This document shows, in pieces, positions 22,250 through 33,601 of a stretch of DNA of 64,000 nt. The notes beneath the pieces are model-generated. The model was not told the origin of the DNA and searched no databases. It saw nothing but the letters and a program-made list of their open reading frames with translations. Position 1 is the stretch's first letter, and the number at the start of each line of letters is the position of its first letter. Position numbers and translations under genes: made by a program. This DNA is from Gigaspora margarita (taxonomy: Eukaryota; Glomeromycota; Glomeromycetes; Diversisporales; Gigasporaceae): positions 174,074 through 238,073 of the forward strand of contig WTPW01000026.1 in NCBI GenBank assembly GCA_009809945.1. The letters are read 5' to 3'.

Positions 22250-22576
22250 ACCGTCAAGAAATGACGTAAACATTGAGGAATTCCCGATTTGAAGATTATG
22301 AAGTACCGACCTGCGAAAGAAATGGATCACGAGGCTCTTGCCGAAGGAACCGGAGTATGGAGTGGGGTGGTACGGATTTAAGGATAATCCGGTTAGTTGG
22401 GGTCATGTAAGTTAGGGAACTGCGGACTCGATAACGGAGTCCTACACCGCGGGATTAGGGACCCGGGACGTCATATGACGTACTTAATGATATGTACTCC
22501 GCTAATTCGGAGATAATTTGAAGTTTAATTAATAAAGTACGCCTAGAGCGTCCTCCATAAAGGGAGGTTTATAAAA
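22250..22576. other. GC-richer block with TATA-like box at the gap edge
   Basis: Composition changes at about 22250. The block holds palindromes (GGACTC/GAGTCC near 22425; GACGTCATATGACGT near 22468) and ends in GGAGGTTTATAAAA immediately before the gap. This arrangement is compatible with the promoter part of a long terminal repeat or with a host promoter. The gap hides what follows, so the family cannot be named. Confidence 0.25.
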
Positions 22577-23138
22577 NNNNNNNNNNNNNNNNNNNNNNNN
22601 NNNNNNNNNNNNNNNNNNNNNNNNNNNNNNNNNNNNNNNNNNNNNNNNNNNNNNNNNNNNNNNNNNNNNNNNNNNNNNNNNNNNNNNNNNNNNNNNNNNN
22701 NNNNNNNNNNNNNNNNNNNNNNNNNNNNNNNNNNNNNNNNNNNNNNNNNNNNNNNNNNNNNNNNNNNNNNNNNNNNNNNNNNNNNNNNNNNNNNNNNNNN
22801 NNNNNNNNNNNNNNNNNNNNNNNNNNNNNNNNNNNNNNNNNNNNNNNNNNNNNNNNNNNNNNNNNNNNNNNNNNNNNNNNNNNNNNNNNNNNNNNNNNNN
22901 NNNNNNNNNNNNNNNNNNNNNNNNNNNNNNNNNNNNNNNNNNNNNNNNNNNNNNNNNNNNNNNNNNNNNNNNNNNNNNNNNNNNNNNNNNNNNNNNNNNN
23001 NNNNNNNNNNNNNNNNNNNNNNNNNNNNNNNNNNNNNNNNNNNNNNNNNNNNNNNNNNNNNNNNNNNNNNNNNNNNNNNNNNNNNNNNNNNNNNNNNNNN
23101 NNNNNNNNNNNNNNNNNNNNNNNNNNNNNNNNNNNNNN
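22577..23138. other. Assembly gap, 562 N
   Basis: Continuous run of N. It stops exactly at the first base of a long palindrome. Confidence 1.
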
Positions 23139-23223
23139 ATAACTAGTTACAGGCAGATTTATACTCAGATCACATGGCCTTCGGCCATGTGATCTGAATA
23201 TAAATCTGCCTGTAACTAGTTAT
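23139..23223. repeat. 85-bp palindrome with 41-bp arms
   Basis: 23139-23179 and 23183-23223 are reverse complements with one C-A mismatch (23164 against 23198) and a 3-base TTC loop. The left arm begins at the gap boundary. It lies 26 bp outside the left TIR of the Crypton-like element. Confidence 0.9.
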
Positions 23224-23417
23224 TGTACATTTTGTGCATGATAAATATATTATCGTTCAGGTCCTATGTAACTTTTTCTGATGTCAAATAAACTTTTTGT
23301 TTTGATATTTAAACTATTTATCAGAATTTTATCAGAATTTTTTTTTGTTTTGATATTTAAACTATCTTATCAAAATTTTTTTTAATTTGACTTTTTCCTC
23401 GTTTGAATTTAAAAAAT

Positions 23418-25262
23418 ATGACTACCAAAAATTTGCACGAAGAAGCTGATCGTTTAAAAAATTTATCCTATGTAGCTAACACTGAAAAAAACACTACTAA
23501 ATGGCTTCGTCATGTCGATAGATACCGTCAAGAAAATAATATTAATAAAATGATTGATCAAATTGACAATAAAGCTGAACTCGACGAATTTTTAAGCTTG
23601 TTTATTGCATGGCTTACGAAAATTAATGGCAAACCTTTTAAAGTGGAATCTATTCACAATTGTTATGCTGCATTAGCACGTTATTTGCGTGAGAATTCTT
23701 CTATTCCGGGTAATGTTAATATTTGGGACAAATATACATTTTCAAGAACGATTCGAGTATTGGATGGCAAAATGAGATTGCTACAGGATGAAGGCTATGG
23801 TGATACTAATAAAAGCGATTCATTAACACCTAATGAAATAATTACCTGCTTGGATCATGAATATTTATCGATTAAAAATAATGAAGGTCTACTTCGCCGA
23901 GTCTTTTTTTGGCTTTCATTATTATGTGGTTTACGGGGTGGTGACACATACAAATTACAATTTCGGGATATTGAAAAACGGGGTGATGGTGGATTACAAT
24001 TGCGATTACGAAAAGAGAAGAATAATCAAGGTGGTGTATTTTATCGCCAAAGATATGGTCACACCAATACTCGATCTATTCCAATTCCAGCCGACAATTC
24101 AGGAAATCAATTTACACCTGTGAAAGATATATTAGTTTATCTATCAAAACTCCTTCCGAATGTAAACCAACTGATGCTTTATTTCTAGAATGTGTTAGAA
24201 AACAATCAGGTAATTTCAAGTTAGAAAACAATCAGTAATTTCAAGTTATATAAAATCAATATACACTAATATATTTTTTAATTTATCTTTACTAACATTA
24301 ATAGAGCTAAAAAAAGGTTTAATGTACAAGCCATCTAAAATGGGAGAAAAAAATCTCAAAATGATGCTAAACCAAATTGCAGTTAATACTGGCATCGATC
24401 TTGCTGATGGTTGAAAAATTACTAACCATAGTGCAAGACGTACAGCGATCACATTACTAAAACAATCTAATGTTCCTGAAGATGAGGCAATGGTGTTTTC
24501 TGGTCACAGATCTCGAGAAGGAATTCGTGCATATAGCGATCCATCATATGATCAAAGACTTGCATCCACGGCACTACTAATTCCATTTGCATCACAAGAG
24601 CAAGATTTGAACGAGTTTGAATTGGATTATGTAAATGATAGTCAACAAGAATGTAAGTTACATATTTAATAATTATAAACACACATTTATGTACAGTATA
24701 TATGTACAAAAAATAATTTATTTCAAAATTGGTTATTGAAGGCTCTCATGGTTCAACTATTGAAGACTCTCATGATTCAACTATGAAGATTTTCACAATT
24801 CAACTATTGAAGACTCTTATGATTCAACTATTGAAGACTTTCATGATTCAACTATTGAAGCATTACAAGATTTGAAAGATTCAGTTGGGGCACCATGTTT
24901 ACAAGATTCGAATTTTAAAGAGCAAAATTCACAAGATTCTACACAAAAAGGTATTTTATTTCATAAAAACAGTCCATAAAGTAAATTTTTTTTATATTCT
25001 CTATTTTTTTTTAGAAAATGACGACCTTGAAAAGAAAGGAATTACATTGCAAAAAAAGAAACGCGCTGCTCCATACATAGATGATTCAAATTCTAAAGTT
25101 TTCAAGCCATTTAAGATTCCTATGGATGACCCTGAAAAAATTAAACTATACAAGTATCACCCACGAATGCCGTTGAGAAAAGCCACAAATAATATCATAC
25201 TTCAACTTCCTAAAACTGACAAACCGATTAATATTACTTTGAATCTTTCAATTAATAATTAG
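23418..25262 (+). pseudogene. Crypton-type tyrosine recombinase gene, recently broken
   Basis: The enzyme would cut and join DNA through a covalent phosphotyrosine. Exon 1 (ATG 23418 to 24209) has an N-terminal SAM-like region and the first catalytic arginine in LLCGLRGGDTYKL. Intron 24210-24304 has a TACTAAC branch-like site. Exon 2 (24305-24652) holds the rest of the active site: HSARRTAITLL (H-x-x-R) and FSGHRSREGIRAYSD (GH and the tyrosine). Exon 3 (about 24742-24950) carries an eight-residue repeat, HDSTIEDS. Intron 24951-25014 is followed by exon 4, a basic tail with KKKRAAPYIDDSN ending at 25262. Damage is light: a 1-base loss near 24147 before PSECKPTDALF, TGA for arginine in ADG-KITNHS, a 1-base loss in the exon-3 repeats, and a 27-bp tandem duplication at the first donor. 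All R-H-R-H-Y residues survive. Family call is strong; exon 3 limits are approximate. Confidence 0.85.
24742..24870 (+). repeat. 24-bp coding tandem repeat in the recombinase tail
   Basis: About five units of GATTCAACTATTGAAGACTC, each giving HDSTIEDS or a close variant. One unit has lost a base (near 24784), shifting the frame. It probably forms an acidic disordered segment. Confidence 0.75.
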
Positions 25263-25405
25263 TTGATAGATTAGTTCTTTAGCTAGGCTAGTGAATTTAT
25301 GTAAGTTCTTGCTTACATATTTGTAATGTTTTAATAATGCATGAATTATAAATACAAAATCTTCGATGCTAAAGTAAAAATATAAAATTGCACAATTTGC
25401 AGTAC

Positions 25406-25471
25406 TTACGTATTCGGGCATTTTATTATTAAAGTCATATGATTTTAATAATAAAATGCCCGAATAAGTAA
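25406..25471. repeat. Subterminal hairpin inside the Crypton-like element
   Basis: TATTCGGGCATTTTATTATT (from 25411) is inverted at 25444-25466; arms are 23 bp exact, 28 bp with one mismatch, loop 10 bp. It lies 19 bp inside the right TIR and after the stop codon, so it could act in transposition or as a transcript end. Confidence 0.85.
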
Positions 25472-25512
25472 ACAAAAAAAGTGTCAGTTGTTACATAGGA
25501 CCTGAACGATAA

Positions 25513-25850
25513 TGCATCCATATTGTGCTGAAAGGTTTACTGACCTATTCTTAAAATTTTGCCTTCCAAAGTGGAGTAAATTGATGCAAGTCGAATTTTT
25601 GGCCAGCCTGAATTAGTTCAACAAAGCAAACACTAAACATTTGAGGCACTATTGGCACTATCAGTTTGTCTTCAGTGTAACAAAAAGTTGCATATACGCG
25701 ATTGATCATATGGTATCGGACACAATGTGAGGTACCCCTTATGTCAAGAAAATTTTGGGGCTGTAAGTCAGAAAAATTTACAGCAATATAGTAAACTTTA
25801 TTACTATTATAATTAAAGTAATTTATTAAATTTTAATTACAAGTGTAAGT
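25513..25850. repeat. R repeat piece
   Basis: Matches 5147-5570 in order: CATCCATATTGTG, GTGGAGTAAATTGATG, GTCGAATTTTTGGCCAGC, TTTGAGGCACTATTGG, GTGAGGTACCCCTTATGTC. About 65 bp present at 5300-5370 is absent here. Confidence 0.75.
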
Positions 25851-25884
25851 CTTTAACGCAAAAATAAGCGATTATTTAAAAAAA

Positions 25885-26325
25885 AGGGGTTCGTTAATTT
25901 AAACCTTAATGTAAAATTGGATTTATTTATATTTATTTTTGATGTAGAGATGCGATTCGTTCAAAGATTTTATTATAAAAATATTATAAACAATTTGAAT
26001 GGATTGCATTCTATTACTGGACATTTCCGAAGCCTGTTTGATTTTTAAAGAAAATAGTTCTTCAATATATTTGCACTGATAAATTTACTGCAGCAAAATT
26101 AAATCAATAAAAAATATTTAATCAATAGTACATTAATAAATATATAATTATGGGAGATACAGACTCGTACGATAAAAATCATTTTTGTTGCTGCTATCTA
26201 GGTATGAAATATAACTTTAATAAGTAAAGACGATCATATAGTAGGAGATTATTATATTTTATTTATTAGCTTCAGAGTCTAATAGTGATTTCTGAATATT
26301 TTCGAGGAAATTCATTGATTTTCAG
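25885..26325. repeat. RepF copy without an F-box gene
   Basis: Matches 31090-31530 (GATGTAGAGATGCGAT, TTCCGAAGCCTGTTTGA, CGATCATATAGTAGGAGATT, TCGAGGAAATTCATTGATT). The adjacent R piece on its left is the same neighbour seen at the other loci. Confidence 0.75.
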
Positions 26326-26327
26326 TA

Positions 26328-26610
26328 CCGTATTTTACCGTGGAAGGTACCCCCTTTGATCGGTACCCCCCTTGATTTGTACCGGGTATATTTCAAGGCT
26401 ATTTGTTGTGGTGTTTTGTAAGGTACCCAGGTACCGATCAAGGCTGATTTACTAATAATAATTTTTTTTATTTATGGGCTAATATTACGTTCCACACAAC
26501 GTACCCCCAACATAACGAACCCTATACCATACAAGGTACCCGGGTACAAATCAAAGTTTTTACCACGTGAAATTAAATCTTACCCGGTTACCTTGCAAGG
26601 TAAAATACGG
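26328..26610. mobile_element. TA-flanked mariner-type MITE
   Basis: CCGTATTTTACC at the left is inverted as GGTAAAATACGG at the right, with TA on both sides (26326-26327, 26611-26612). Inner GGTACC motifs repeat at both ends. The paralogous RepF copy near 31535 lacks it. Confidence 0.75.
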
Positions 26611-26689
26611 TAATCAATAATTCGGAATTGTTAAGATCTGTGCTCGGTTTCTGATCACATGATTATGATCACTGATCTGACCAAATCAA

Positions 26690-26934
26690 TAGGGTGATTC
26701 AAAGTTAACTTATTTCAAAAACAAGTAGGGGTTTAAAAAGTCCTATTTCTGGTTTGAAATTTTGAAATCAGAAAATGAAATAGTGTTATTCGGAGATGAA
26801 ATAAGTATCCTTAATATATAAATAAGCTTACAAATTAAAATAAATAAAGCTTACAAAGCACTGATTTCAAAATAATTACATCACTAATTTAATTTGAAAT
26901 CGGAAACCCTGAGCATTAGGTTTGAATCACCCTA
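26690..26934. mobile_element. MITE with TAGGGTGATTCAAA ends
   Basis: TAGGGTGATTCAAA (26690-26703) is inverted as TTTGAATCACCCTA (26921-26934). The interior has AAGCTTACAAA and TTCAAAATAA blocks that recur at 49300-49575. Flanking TA may be the target or part of the TIR. Confidence 0.65.
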
Positions 26935-26989
26935 ATTCGTACCTAAGTAAATATAAAAATTTTTAAATTTTTGAATCAAGATATCTCAG

Positions 26990-27839
26990 CAACAACTAAA
27001 TTAGCTGATTAATTAGGTAATTAGTTGCAAATAATCGATTAATCTATTAGTTATAACTTATAAATTATAACGTTTTGTAAAAAAGATGTGACCCCATAAT
27101 TATTTTGATAAGAATTTCCGAGATTCTAAATTGTTTATTGATTCATATTTTCGATCATTTATATTAATATTTATTTGAAATTGGTAAGATTCTTAAAATC
27201 TATAGAATTTCCGATTTTCTCACGACATTGTGATCTGCTCAATCTTTTTGCAAAGCGCAATAATCGATTAATTGAAAACGATTAATTGCAACATAAAGTA
27301 ATTTTTTTAACTGATAAATATTGATTATTATCTGAAGTTACTAATCGATTAGCAACATCCCATTGATTAAATCAGAAATCGATAGTTATCAATTATCAAT
27401 TTCTATCAATATCGATTTTTATCGACAGGGATATTACTAATCGATTTCTATATATCAATTTCTATCTACAGATGTGTTACCAATCAATTTCTATATTACC
27501 GTAATATTAGAGTTAGATATCGATAAATAATTTATTGATAATATTCATTTATTAACTACTAAACGATTAGTTAGCACTATCAATTACTATCAGCTATTGA
27601 TAAGGATACTTAACGATTATAAATGCTATATTTGATATCGATAAATAATTTATTGATAATTATCATTTATAGTTAGTAAATAATTAGTAGCATTGTCATT
27701 ATTTTTGATAGGATATTTAATGATAATAAACAGCACCACTGATTGTTATCGAATAAATTTATCAATAATAATCGATTTGTTGCTGACTATCATTATTTAT
27801 CAGTTTAAAAAATTTTCTAATGAACTTATCAATTAACCG
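26990..27839. repeat. Degenerate CGATAA/TTATCG-rich tract
   Basis: ATCGATAAATAATTTATTGATAAT-like phrases recur, clearest at about 27513 and 27638 (period near 125 bp), with many TATCGAT and ATCGATTA motifs between. Non-coding. Confidence 0.5.
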
Positions 27840-29627
27840 ACTAATAGAGTAATGTTATACAAAGGTATCTATATCATTTCTTGGTAACTATTCCCTCGAT
27901 CTTGACCCTAAACCTAAATCAAACACCCTAATTTTAAATCGTTATCAGGTAACAATAATTTCGTTAAAGCCCGAAACATTCGTAAGAATGAATGAACAGA
28001 TACGCATAGAAAGTATTTTATTTATTCAATGATTTTTAATAAGTACATATTAATAGTGTATTATTGCAAATAACGCGTTGGTTCAAGTTCCACATTAATT
28101 GAATATTAATTTAATTGTCAATTATTTTTGATCTTGTTGACCTTTTATATCGAACAGAAACGTCAAACCTTTTATTATTTCCATTAAACTTTGTTAAACT
28201 TTTATTCAAGTTGCTTATTTTATTTAAGCATATTAGATAATTTGATTTAAATCATAGTTTACTTTCCATAAACAATATTAAGTTTAGTCAGCAAACATCA
28301 TATGTTCATTACAATTATTTCCTTGTTTTATTATTTATGTAGCTGACTGTATGATCAGTAATTGAGGCCATCTTTTATTGCTAAAGTCTGTCTTAATTTT
28401 AGGTCACAAGTTACACATGGATTAGTAATCAATTATATCAGGCTTTAGCGCATCTCTAATAGCAATTTCCTGCGTTTGTTTTTCATGTTTCATATATGAA
28501 ATAAAAGGAAAGAATTAATTCGTAACGGCAGATAAAATTGTAAAATTGCGTATTTAAAAATTTTAAATAATTTTTTTTTAAAAAAAATCATTAGCCACAG
28601 CTACACAACGCAAAATAAAGATTATCCGATTATACATGCAATCAAAATTTTGCCATTTAATACCAATTTCGGCCGAGGTAACGCCTAGTTCAGAAATAAC
28701 AAATAACAATATTATTTAACTAAATAAATGACCGATTACCCTACGCCACATTACTTGTGACATCAATGCAATTAAATGCTGTGCTTAATCTAAAATTGTG
28801 TTTCTAAACACATTTACATTAACTAAATATGTTTTATTAAGCAATGTATTTTAATGTTGCCATTGTCTCCGGTGTTCCACAATATTCAATTTCTTATATT
28901 ACATAATCTGTGCTTAAATGCAATCCATATTTGGGTGTATGTAACAAACTATTTCTATAAATAATTAAATAGTTGCAGAGAACATACCAACTAAAATACT
29001 GGGTTTAAAGTGAATTGGGGATTGGAATCATTTTAGTCGATTAAAAAATTAATCAATAACTACAATGCTAAGTCTATTAATTCGTCGAATAAACTGATTC
29101 AAATCTTATGATGAAATCAAATTTCAAAATAAATTTTTTCAATATAATGAATTTTTAATAATCGTGATTACTTTATTATAGCAAAATAACTTGATTCGTC
29201 GAGTGAATAGTTCTACCTTAAAAACGAATTATGAAACATCGTAATTACCATGTTTCATAAGGTTATTTAAAAGAAAGGTCCCAAATAGGATAGGAGTACC
29301 TTGTTTCAGTAAATTTCGTTATAACTGAAAAATAAAATAGAATCACTATTTAATATATTATTTATATAAATAAAAATTATGGTTTAATTTATAAAATATC
29401 GTTGATTATCCATTGCAGTTTCTAGATAATTTCCATTTATTCAAATACTCCCATATCTGGGTATGAAATTGTCATATCTGAGTTAGTGTGTAAGATGAAC
29501 ATTGCTTGTACGTACTTACTTGTGGATCACCTGCGATTAATAATCATAAAAATTTTAATTAGAAATTTTACATATATAAAGCCGTAATAAAATTACCGGT
29601 AAATAAAATAAGATATCATATGAGATC
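27840..29627. repeat. R repeat pieces in changed order
   Basis: 27840-28990 corresponds to 3460-5130 and is followed by 28980-29627, which corresponds to 2890-3430. The tail of one unit is thus followed by the head of the next, as expected if R once stood in tandem. No coding; the 124-residue frame of copy 1 is not preserved here. Confidence 0.65.
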
Positions 29628-30470
29628 TAGTGATTGGATCCGGATACAATCCGGATACTTTTTTGATCATCCGTCATCATTTTTATAAATCCGGATATCC
29701 GTACCTTTTTTTAATTCTGTATCCGGATACTATATAGATAGAACTTTAATATAGAATTTCGCGATTAAAAATAATATCTTAACTACTAAAGATATATATA
29801 GTAATATGATTTATTTAAAATTTTAGATCATTTAAGAATATAAAACATATATCATAAAAAAATGTTTATGTTAATAAAACCGATTTTGCTAATACAGTAT
29901 AAGTTATATGAAATTTTAATTTGCCAATTTAATAAAACAAATTTTACCAGATAATAAAAATATTTATGTATAAATTTTCTTATATTTTTAACTATATTTA
30001 TAATTTTGATCAAAATTAATCTAAGGCCAGACTAACTTAATTCGGTGGTTAACAATTACATCCTTATCACAAAAGAGGGGGGGATGAGAGGAAATTTATT
30101 ATTAAAACTTTCCGAAATGATCCGTGATATTATAAAAGTGTTCCGAAATTTTCCGCATATATAGTGAGGGGGGAAGGCAGAAGGGGGGGTAATGTAAACC
30201 ACCGAATTAGATTGATCTGGCCTAATTATAAAATAATTGAAATCTTAATTATGTTTAATTTAAAAAATCATTGTTTACCATAAATTATTTATGCAAATTC
30301 GAACAACGTTAAACAATATTTTTAATTTAATAGATATCCGGATATTATCCGGATATTACCGAGTCCTATCCGGATATCCGTCAAATCCTATCCGTCAACT
30401 AAAATTAAGATCCGTATATCCGGATATTATTCGGATATCCGGAAAGATACCTCCACGGATCCAAACACTA
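29628..30470. mobile_element. hAT-like element, 8-bp duplication ATGAGATC, empty site known
   Basis: The ends are TAGTGATTGGATCC and GGATCCAAACACTA; ATGAGATC is on both sides (29620-29627, 30471-30478). The related R copy at 3420-3440 reads through the target without the element. Both ends carry ATCCGGATAT subterminal motifs. It contains a nested Tourist-like MITE. No transposase. Confidence 0.9.
30025..30222. mobile_element. Tourist-like MITE nested in the hAT-like element
   Basis: GGCCAGACTAACTTAATTCG and CGAATTAGATTGATCTGGCC are inverted, with TAA on both sides (30022-30024, 30223-30225). The interior has G-runs (GGGGGGGATGAG; AAGGGGGGGTAATG). Confidence 0.8.
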
Positions 30471-30478
30471 ATGAGATC

Positions 30479-30790
30479 ATTACAGTATTTTAGTTCAGGG
30501 TTGTGAAATAATGCTATGCAAAAGGATCTATTTCATTTTCCTGCCAATTATCTCATCGACTTCGACCCTCAACCTTAAATTAGATAACCTTAACTCTATA
30601 TTGTTTGCTGATTACGGAATTACGGCAAATTCCGTAAACATTCACTAAAGAATGAAAGAATAAATGAATTAATGAATGATTAAATGTATGAACGAACAAA
30701 CGAATGTATAAAACCAATTAACTTATGCATTTTTTTATACCAATAATATTCTATTCAGTTATTATCGTGTATCATGTTAGTATAACCTGT
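30479..30790. repeat. R repeat, continuation after the hAT-like element
   Basis: Continues the match to 3430-3760 (TTTTAGTTCAGGGTTGTG, AATAATGCTATGC, then the GAATGAACGAACAAATGAA-type tract). Confidence 0.75.
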
Positions 30791-30984
30791 TTGATTTTTT
30801 TGCATCAAATCTCTCCTTTATGAAATTTAAAAATACATTAAGCATTTCAAATGAAGAATTAATATATCTATTATAATGCATTTCATGTTGAAGAGAAGTT
30901 CGTTATGATATTGGATCGATTAATGGGGTAATATTTGACTGCATGCGCTAACCTCTAAAATATATAGTTTTTTTTTAAAAAAAA

Positions 30985-31985
30985 ATCGTACTCCGATAAT
31001 TATATCAAGATCACAGGGTTTTTAGTATATATTAAAGTTTTACTTATAAGTGTAAATCTTAAATGCAAAAAATAAACGATTATTTTTTTAAAAAAAATGG
31101 GGTCATTAATTTAAACCCTGATGTAAAATATGCTTTTGGGGTTTATTTATATTGATTTTGATGTAGAGATGTGCTCCATTAAAGATTTTATTGTAAAATA
31201 TGCATAAATAATTTGAATGGATCGCATCTCTATTGCTGGAAAATTCCGAAGTGTTTGACTTTTAAAGAAAATAGTTCGTCAATAAATATTTGTACTGATA
31301 AATTTTACTGCAACAAAAATTAAATCAATAAAAAATATTTAACCAATAATACATTAATAAAAAAAATATAAATATATAAAATTATGGGATATAGACGCGT
31401 ACGATAAAAATTATTCTTGTTGTTACTATCTAGGTATGAAAATATAATCTTAATAAGTAAAGGCGATCATATAGCAGGAGATTATTATTTTAATATTTAT
31501 TAGATTCTGAAAATTTTCGAGGAAATTCATTGATTATCCGTATTCAATAATTCAGATTGAAATGCATAGCACTGCTTCTTTGAATCATAAATTTCTTATA
31601 TTCAAATGATACTATTCACTTTAAATTAATTTGAACACACAAGTTCATTTTTATCAGTTAGGACAGAATTCAAAATCGTGATATGGTTTATAGCAACCAA
31701 ACATAACAATTTCTAATTTATTTGAAAGATTGCATGCATAACTTTCTTTAACAACTAGGAGAATGAATGTAAAACCTTTTTTAAAGTTATGGGTGAGTCA
31801 ATAGATATTAACCAAATTTTTATACTAAAGGCTTTTTTAAAGTTTTAAACAATAATAACTTAACAAAAACGGGTCAAAAATTTTTTATCGAAATTTAATC
31901 AAGTTTTTGTTAAGCTATCTTTGTTCGATGTTCTATAAAAGTTTTACTAAAAAAATTTGCCTGGTTTCTATTAACTCCGTGTTGT
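30985..31985. repeat. RepF copy upstream of F-box copy B
   Basis: Same order as 20405-19559 read in reverse. It joins the F-box pseudogene directly: TCCGTGTTGTA is followed by AAAGATTCTCAAGCGAAGGC, so about 1.3 kb present in copy A (promoter and first 50 codons) has been lost. Confidence 0.75.
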
Positions 31986-31989
31986 AAAA

Positions 31990-32640
31990 GATTCTCAAGC
32001 GAAGGCAGTATGGATCATTTATCGATTCGGGGGAGCTTATTGTCTCTTCCATGCTATTAGATTGGGTCCAACTTTCACCTCTGTCGAAGTCGCTCGAGCT
32101 ATTTTTGCCAAAGGTGGAATTCTTTCAAGATATTTTGCACAGCGTCTTCTTATTCATATGGAAATTATGGTCTAAAACTTATCGAATTAAAGATTGCTCA
32201 TAGTGTAGGACAAACAGATATTGATAGGATTAGAACATTGCAGCAAAAAATAATCCCTTGGGCTAGTAATTTGCAAACCTCCGTATTATACTGTAGTTTT
32301 TATTAACGGAAACTTATAACGATTCAATGCTGATTTGTACTTAAAAGGAAATGATATGGAGCTTTTTCATTTTCTTTCTGGAGGTCCTCATACTATTAAT
32401 CATGCACAAACTGTTTTAAAAAAAATTATGAGGAGATCAAGGATCTAATTTTGTGCAAGAAATTTGTACCATTCCCGCTAAGAAAATCTAGTGATATACA
32501 AATAAATTCACCAGAAGAGTATCCACCCAAAGATGACAGAAAATAGTCGTCAGCTTAATGTAATTGCGAGATCAATCTTGATCCGTAAAGACTTAGTACA
32601 TCTATGGAAAGAAGTTGGTTATTTTGAAATATGTGAGAAC
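31990..32640 (+). pseudogene. F-box protein pseudogene, copy B
   Basis: Reads from DSQAKAVWIIYRFG to LWKEVGYFEICE of the copy A protein (about residues 46-255), so the F-box start and the C-terminal third are both absent. Frame changes occur at about 32158 (after FAQRLLIH), near 32275 and near 32420, the last where a T has been lost inside a poly-A run. Well kept stretches include RLGPTFTSVEVARAIFAKGG and GNDMELFHFLSGGPHTIN. The left break abuts RepF and the right break lies just before a MITE at 32666. Confidence 0.88.
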
Positions 32641-32665
32641 ATAATGCAAGCAGCACTATGCGTCC

Positions 32666-32779
32666 GAAAATTTACGGACAGTGCTTAGAGACAGTGTAAT
32701 TAATTTGTTTGATTAGTGGTTAAGATAATAATCTCACGTGAAATTGCACTGTGCCTAAGCAATGTCCGTAGAATTTCCG
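32666..32779. mobile_element. Small MITE, 10-bp duplication CTATGCGTCC
   Basis: CTATGCGTCC occurs directly at 32656-32665 and 32780-32789. Inner ends AAAATTTACGGACAGTGCTTAG and the inverse CTAAGCAATGTCCGTAGAATT pair with a few mismatches; the longer of these is given only in part. A 9-11-bp duplication would fit Mutator-type elements. Confidence 0.6.
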
Positions 32780-32892
32780 CTATGCGTCCAGCATCATTTG
32801 ATTTATTCATATCGCGTTATCCTTTTATCAACAACGGTTTAGGTTACAAGATCATGCTATACTATTATTATACTACTGATATACAAAGCTAA

Positions 32893-33178
32893 CTAGGGGT
32901 GCTCTCATGCACCTAAATTAATATGACGGAGCACAATTTTTATTAGTGGAAAATAAATTATTCGGTCAAGCGAATTCATTATCGCGATCAAAAAAAAAGA
33001 TGGTCAGGACCTATTTTTTTTATTGTAGAGATGCTTTGATTGGCTAAAATTTAATGTCCACATTTCGCAAAATGAACTTTGGCAAAATTACCGTAAGGCT
33101 TACTTCAATTAATAGTACCTGTACACGATCTCTATAACTAGCAAATCACATTGAGAGAGATACTTGAGAGCGCCCTAG
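32893..33178. mobile_element. Candidate MITE with CTAGGG ends
   Basis: CTAGGGGTGCTCTCA at the left is inverted as TGAGAGCGCCCTAG at the right. TATACTATTATTATACTAC before it and TATACATTATTATACTAC after it are near-identical direct repeats, longer than an ordinary target duplication. Interior has no gene. Confidence 0.45.
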
Positions 33179-33601
33179 GTATAATACCAATTATACATTA
33201 TTATACTACGTTATGCTGAACATTTTTATTATGCTAGCATAATCACGACCCTAGTCAAGCGTTAGTTTTTTTTTTTTTTGAAAATTGCTACTACTTAGAA
33301 AACATTTCGAATTTTGTAAAAAAAACAAAAAACAAAAAAAACTTAATAGTAAAATTATGCAGGACTGTAGTGCGAAGCATGCTTTTACAAAAATTCGGGA
33401 ATATTAGATAAGAATAGCAAGTTCGGATATCTTTAGATATACCAGTTTTGTAAAATAACAAATTTACAGCTGATTTAACTTTAGAAAGCAATATTAACTC
33501 TTATTATACAAATCTGTAAAATGATCGTCTTTATAAGCGTGTGAACAAGATGTGCCATTTATATGATACTAATATGACCTCTTTTATTTTTAGGTCTAAT
33601 T

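Larger units (their letters stand above)
23250..25512 (+). mobile_element. Crypton-like tyrosine-recombinase DNA transposon with TIRs
   Basis: A 2263-bp unit bounded by perfect 23-bp inverted repeats, 23250-23272 and 25490-25512 (end sequence TTATCGTTCAGGTCCTATG). Between them lies a single plus-strand, intron-containing tyrosine recombinase gene and a subterminal hairpin at 25406-25471. Right of the element the R repeat begins at once (CATCCATATTGTG, as at 5150). Cryptons are normally described as lacking TIRs, so the boundary is unusual. No target duplication can be stated with confidence because the last TTAT/ATAA bases may belong to the target. Confidence 0.75.

Noticed and set aside
22250-22576. 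Confident long terminal repeat call
   Set aside because: Only a composition shift and a TATA-like box support it; the second end lies in or beyond the gap.
24246-24709. Two minus-strand frames opposite the recombinase gene
   Set aside because: Shadows of the plus-strand exon with the H-x-x-R and GH-Y motifs.
26900-26940. tRNA-like GGTTTGAATCACC string
   Set aside because: It is the right TIR of the MITE at 26690-26934; no cloverleaf could be drawn.
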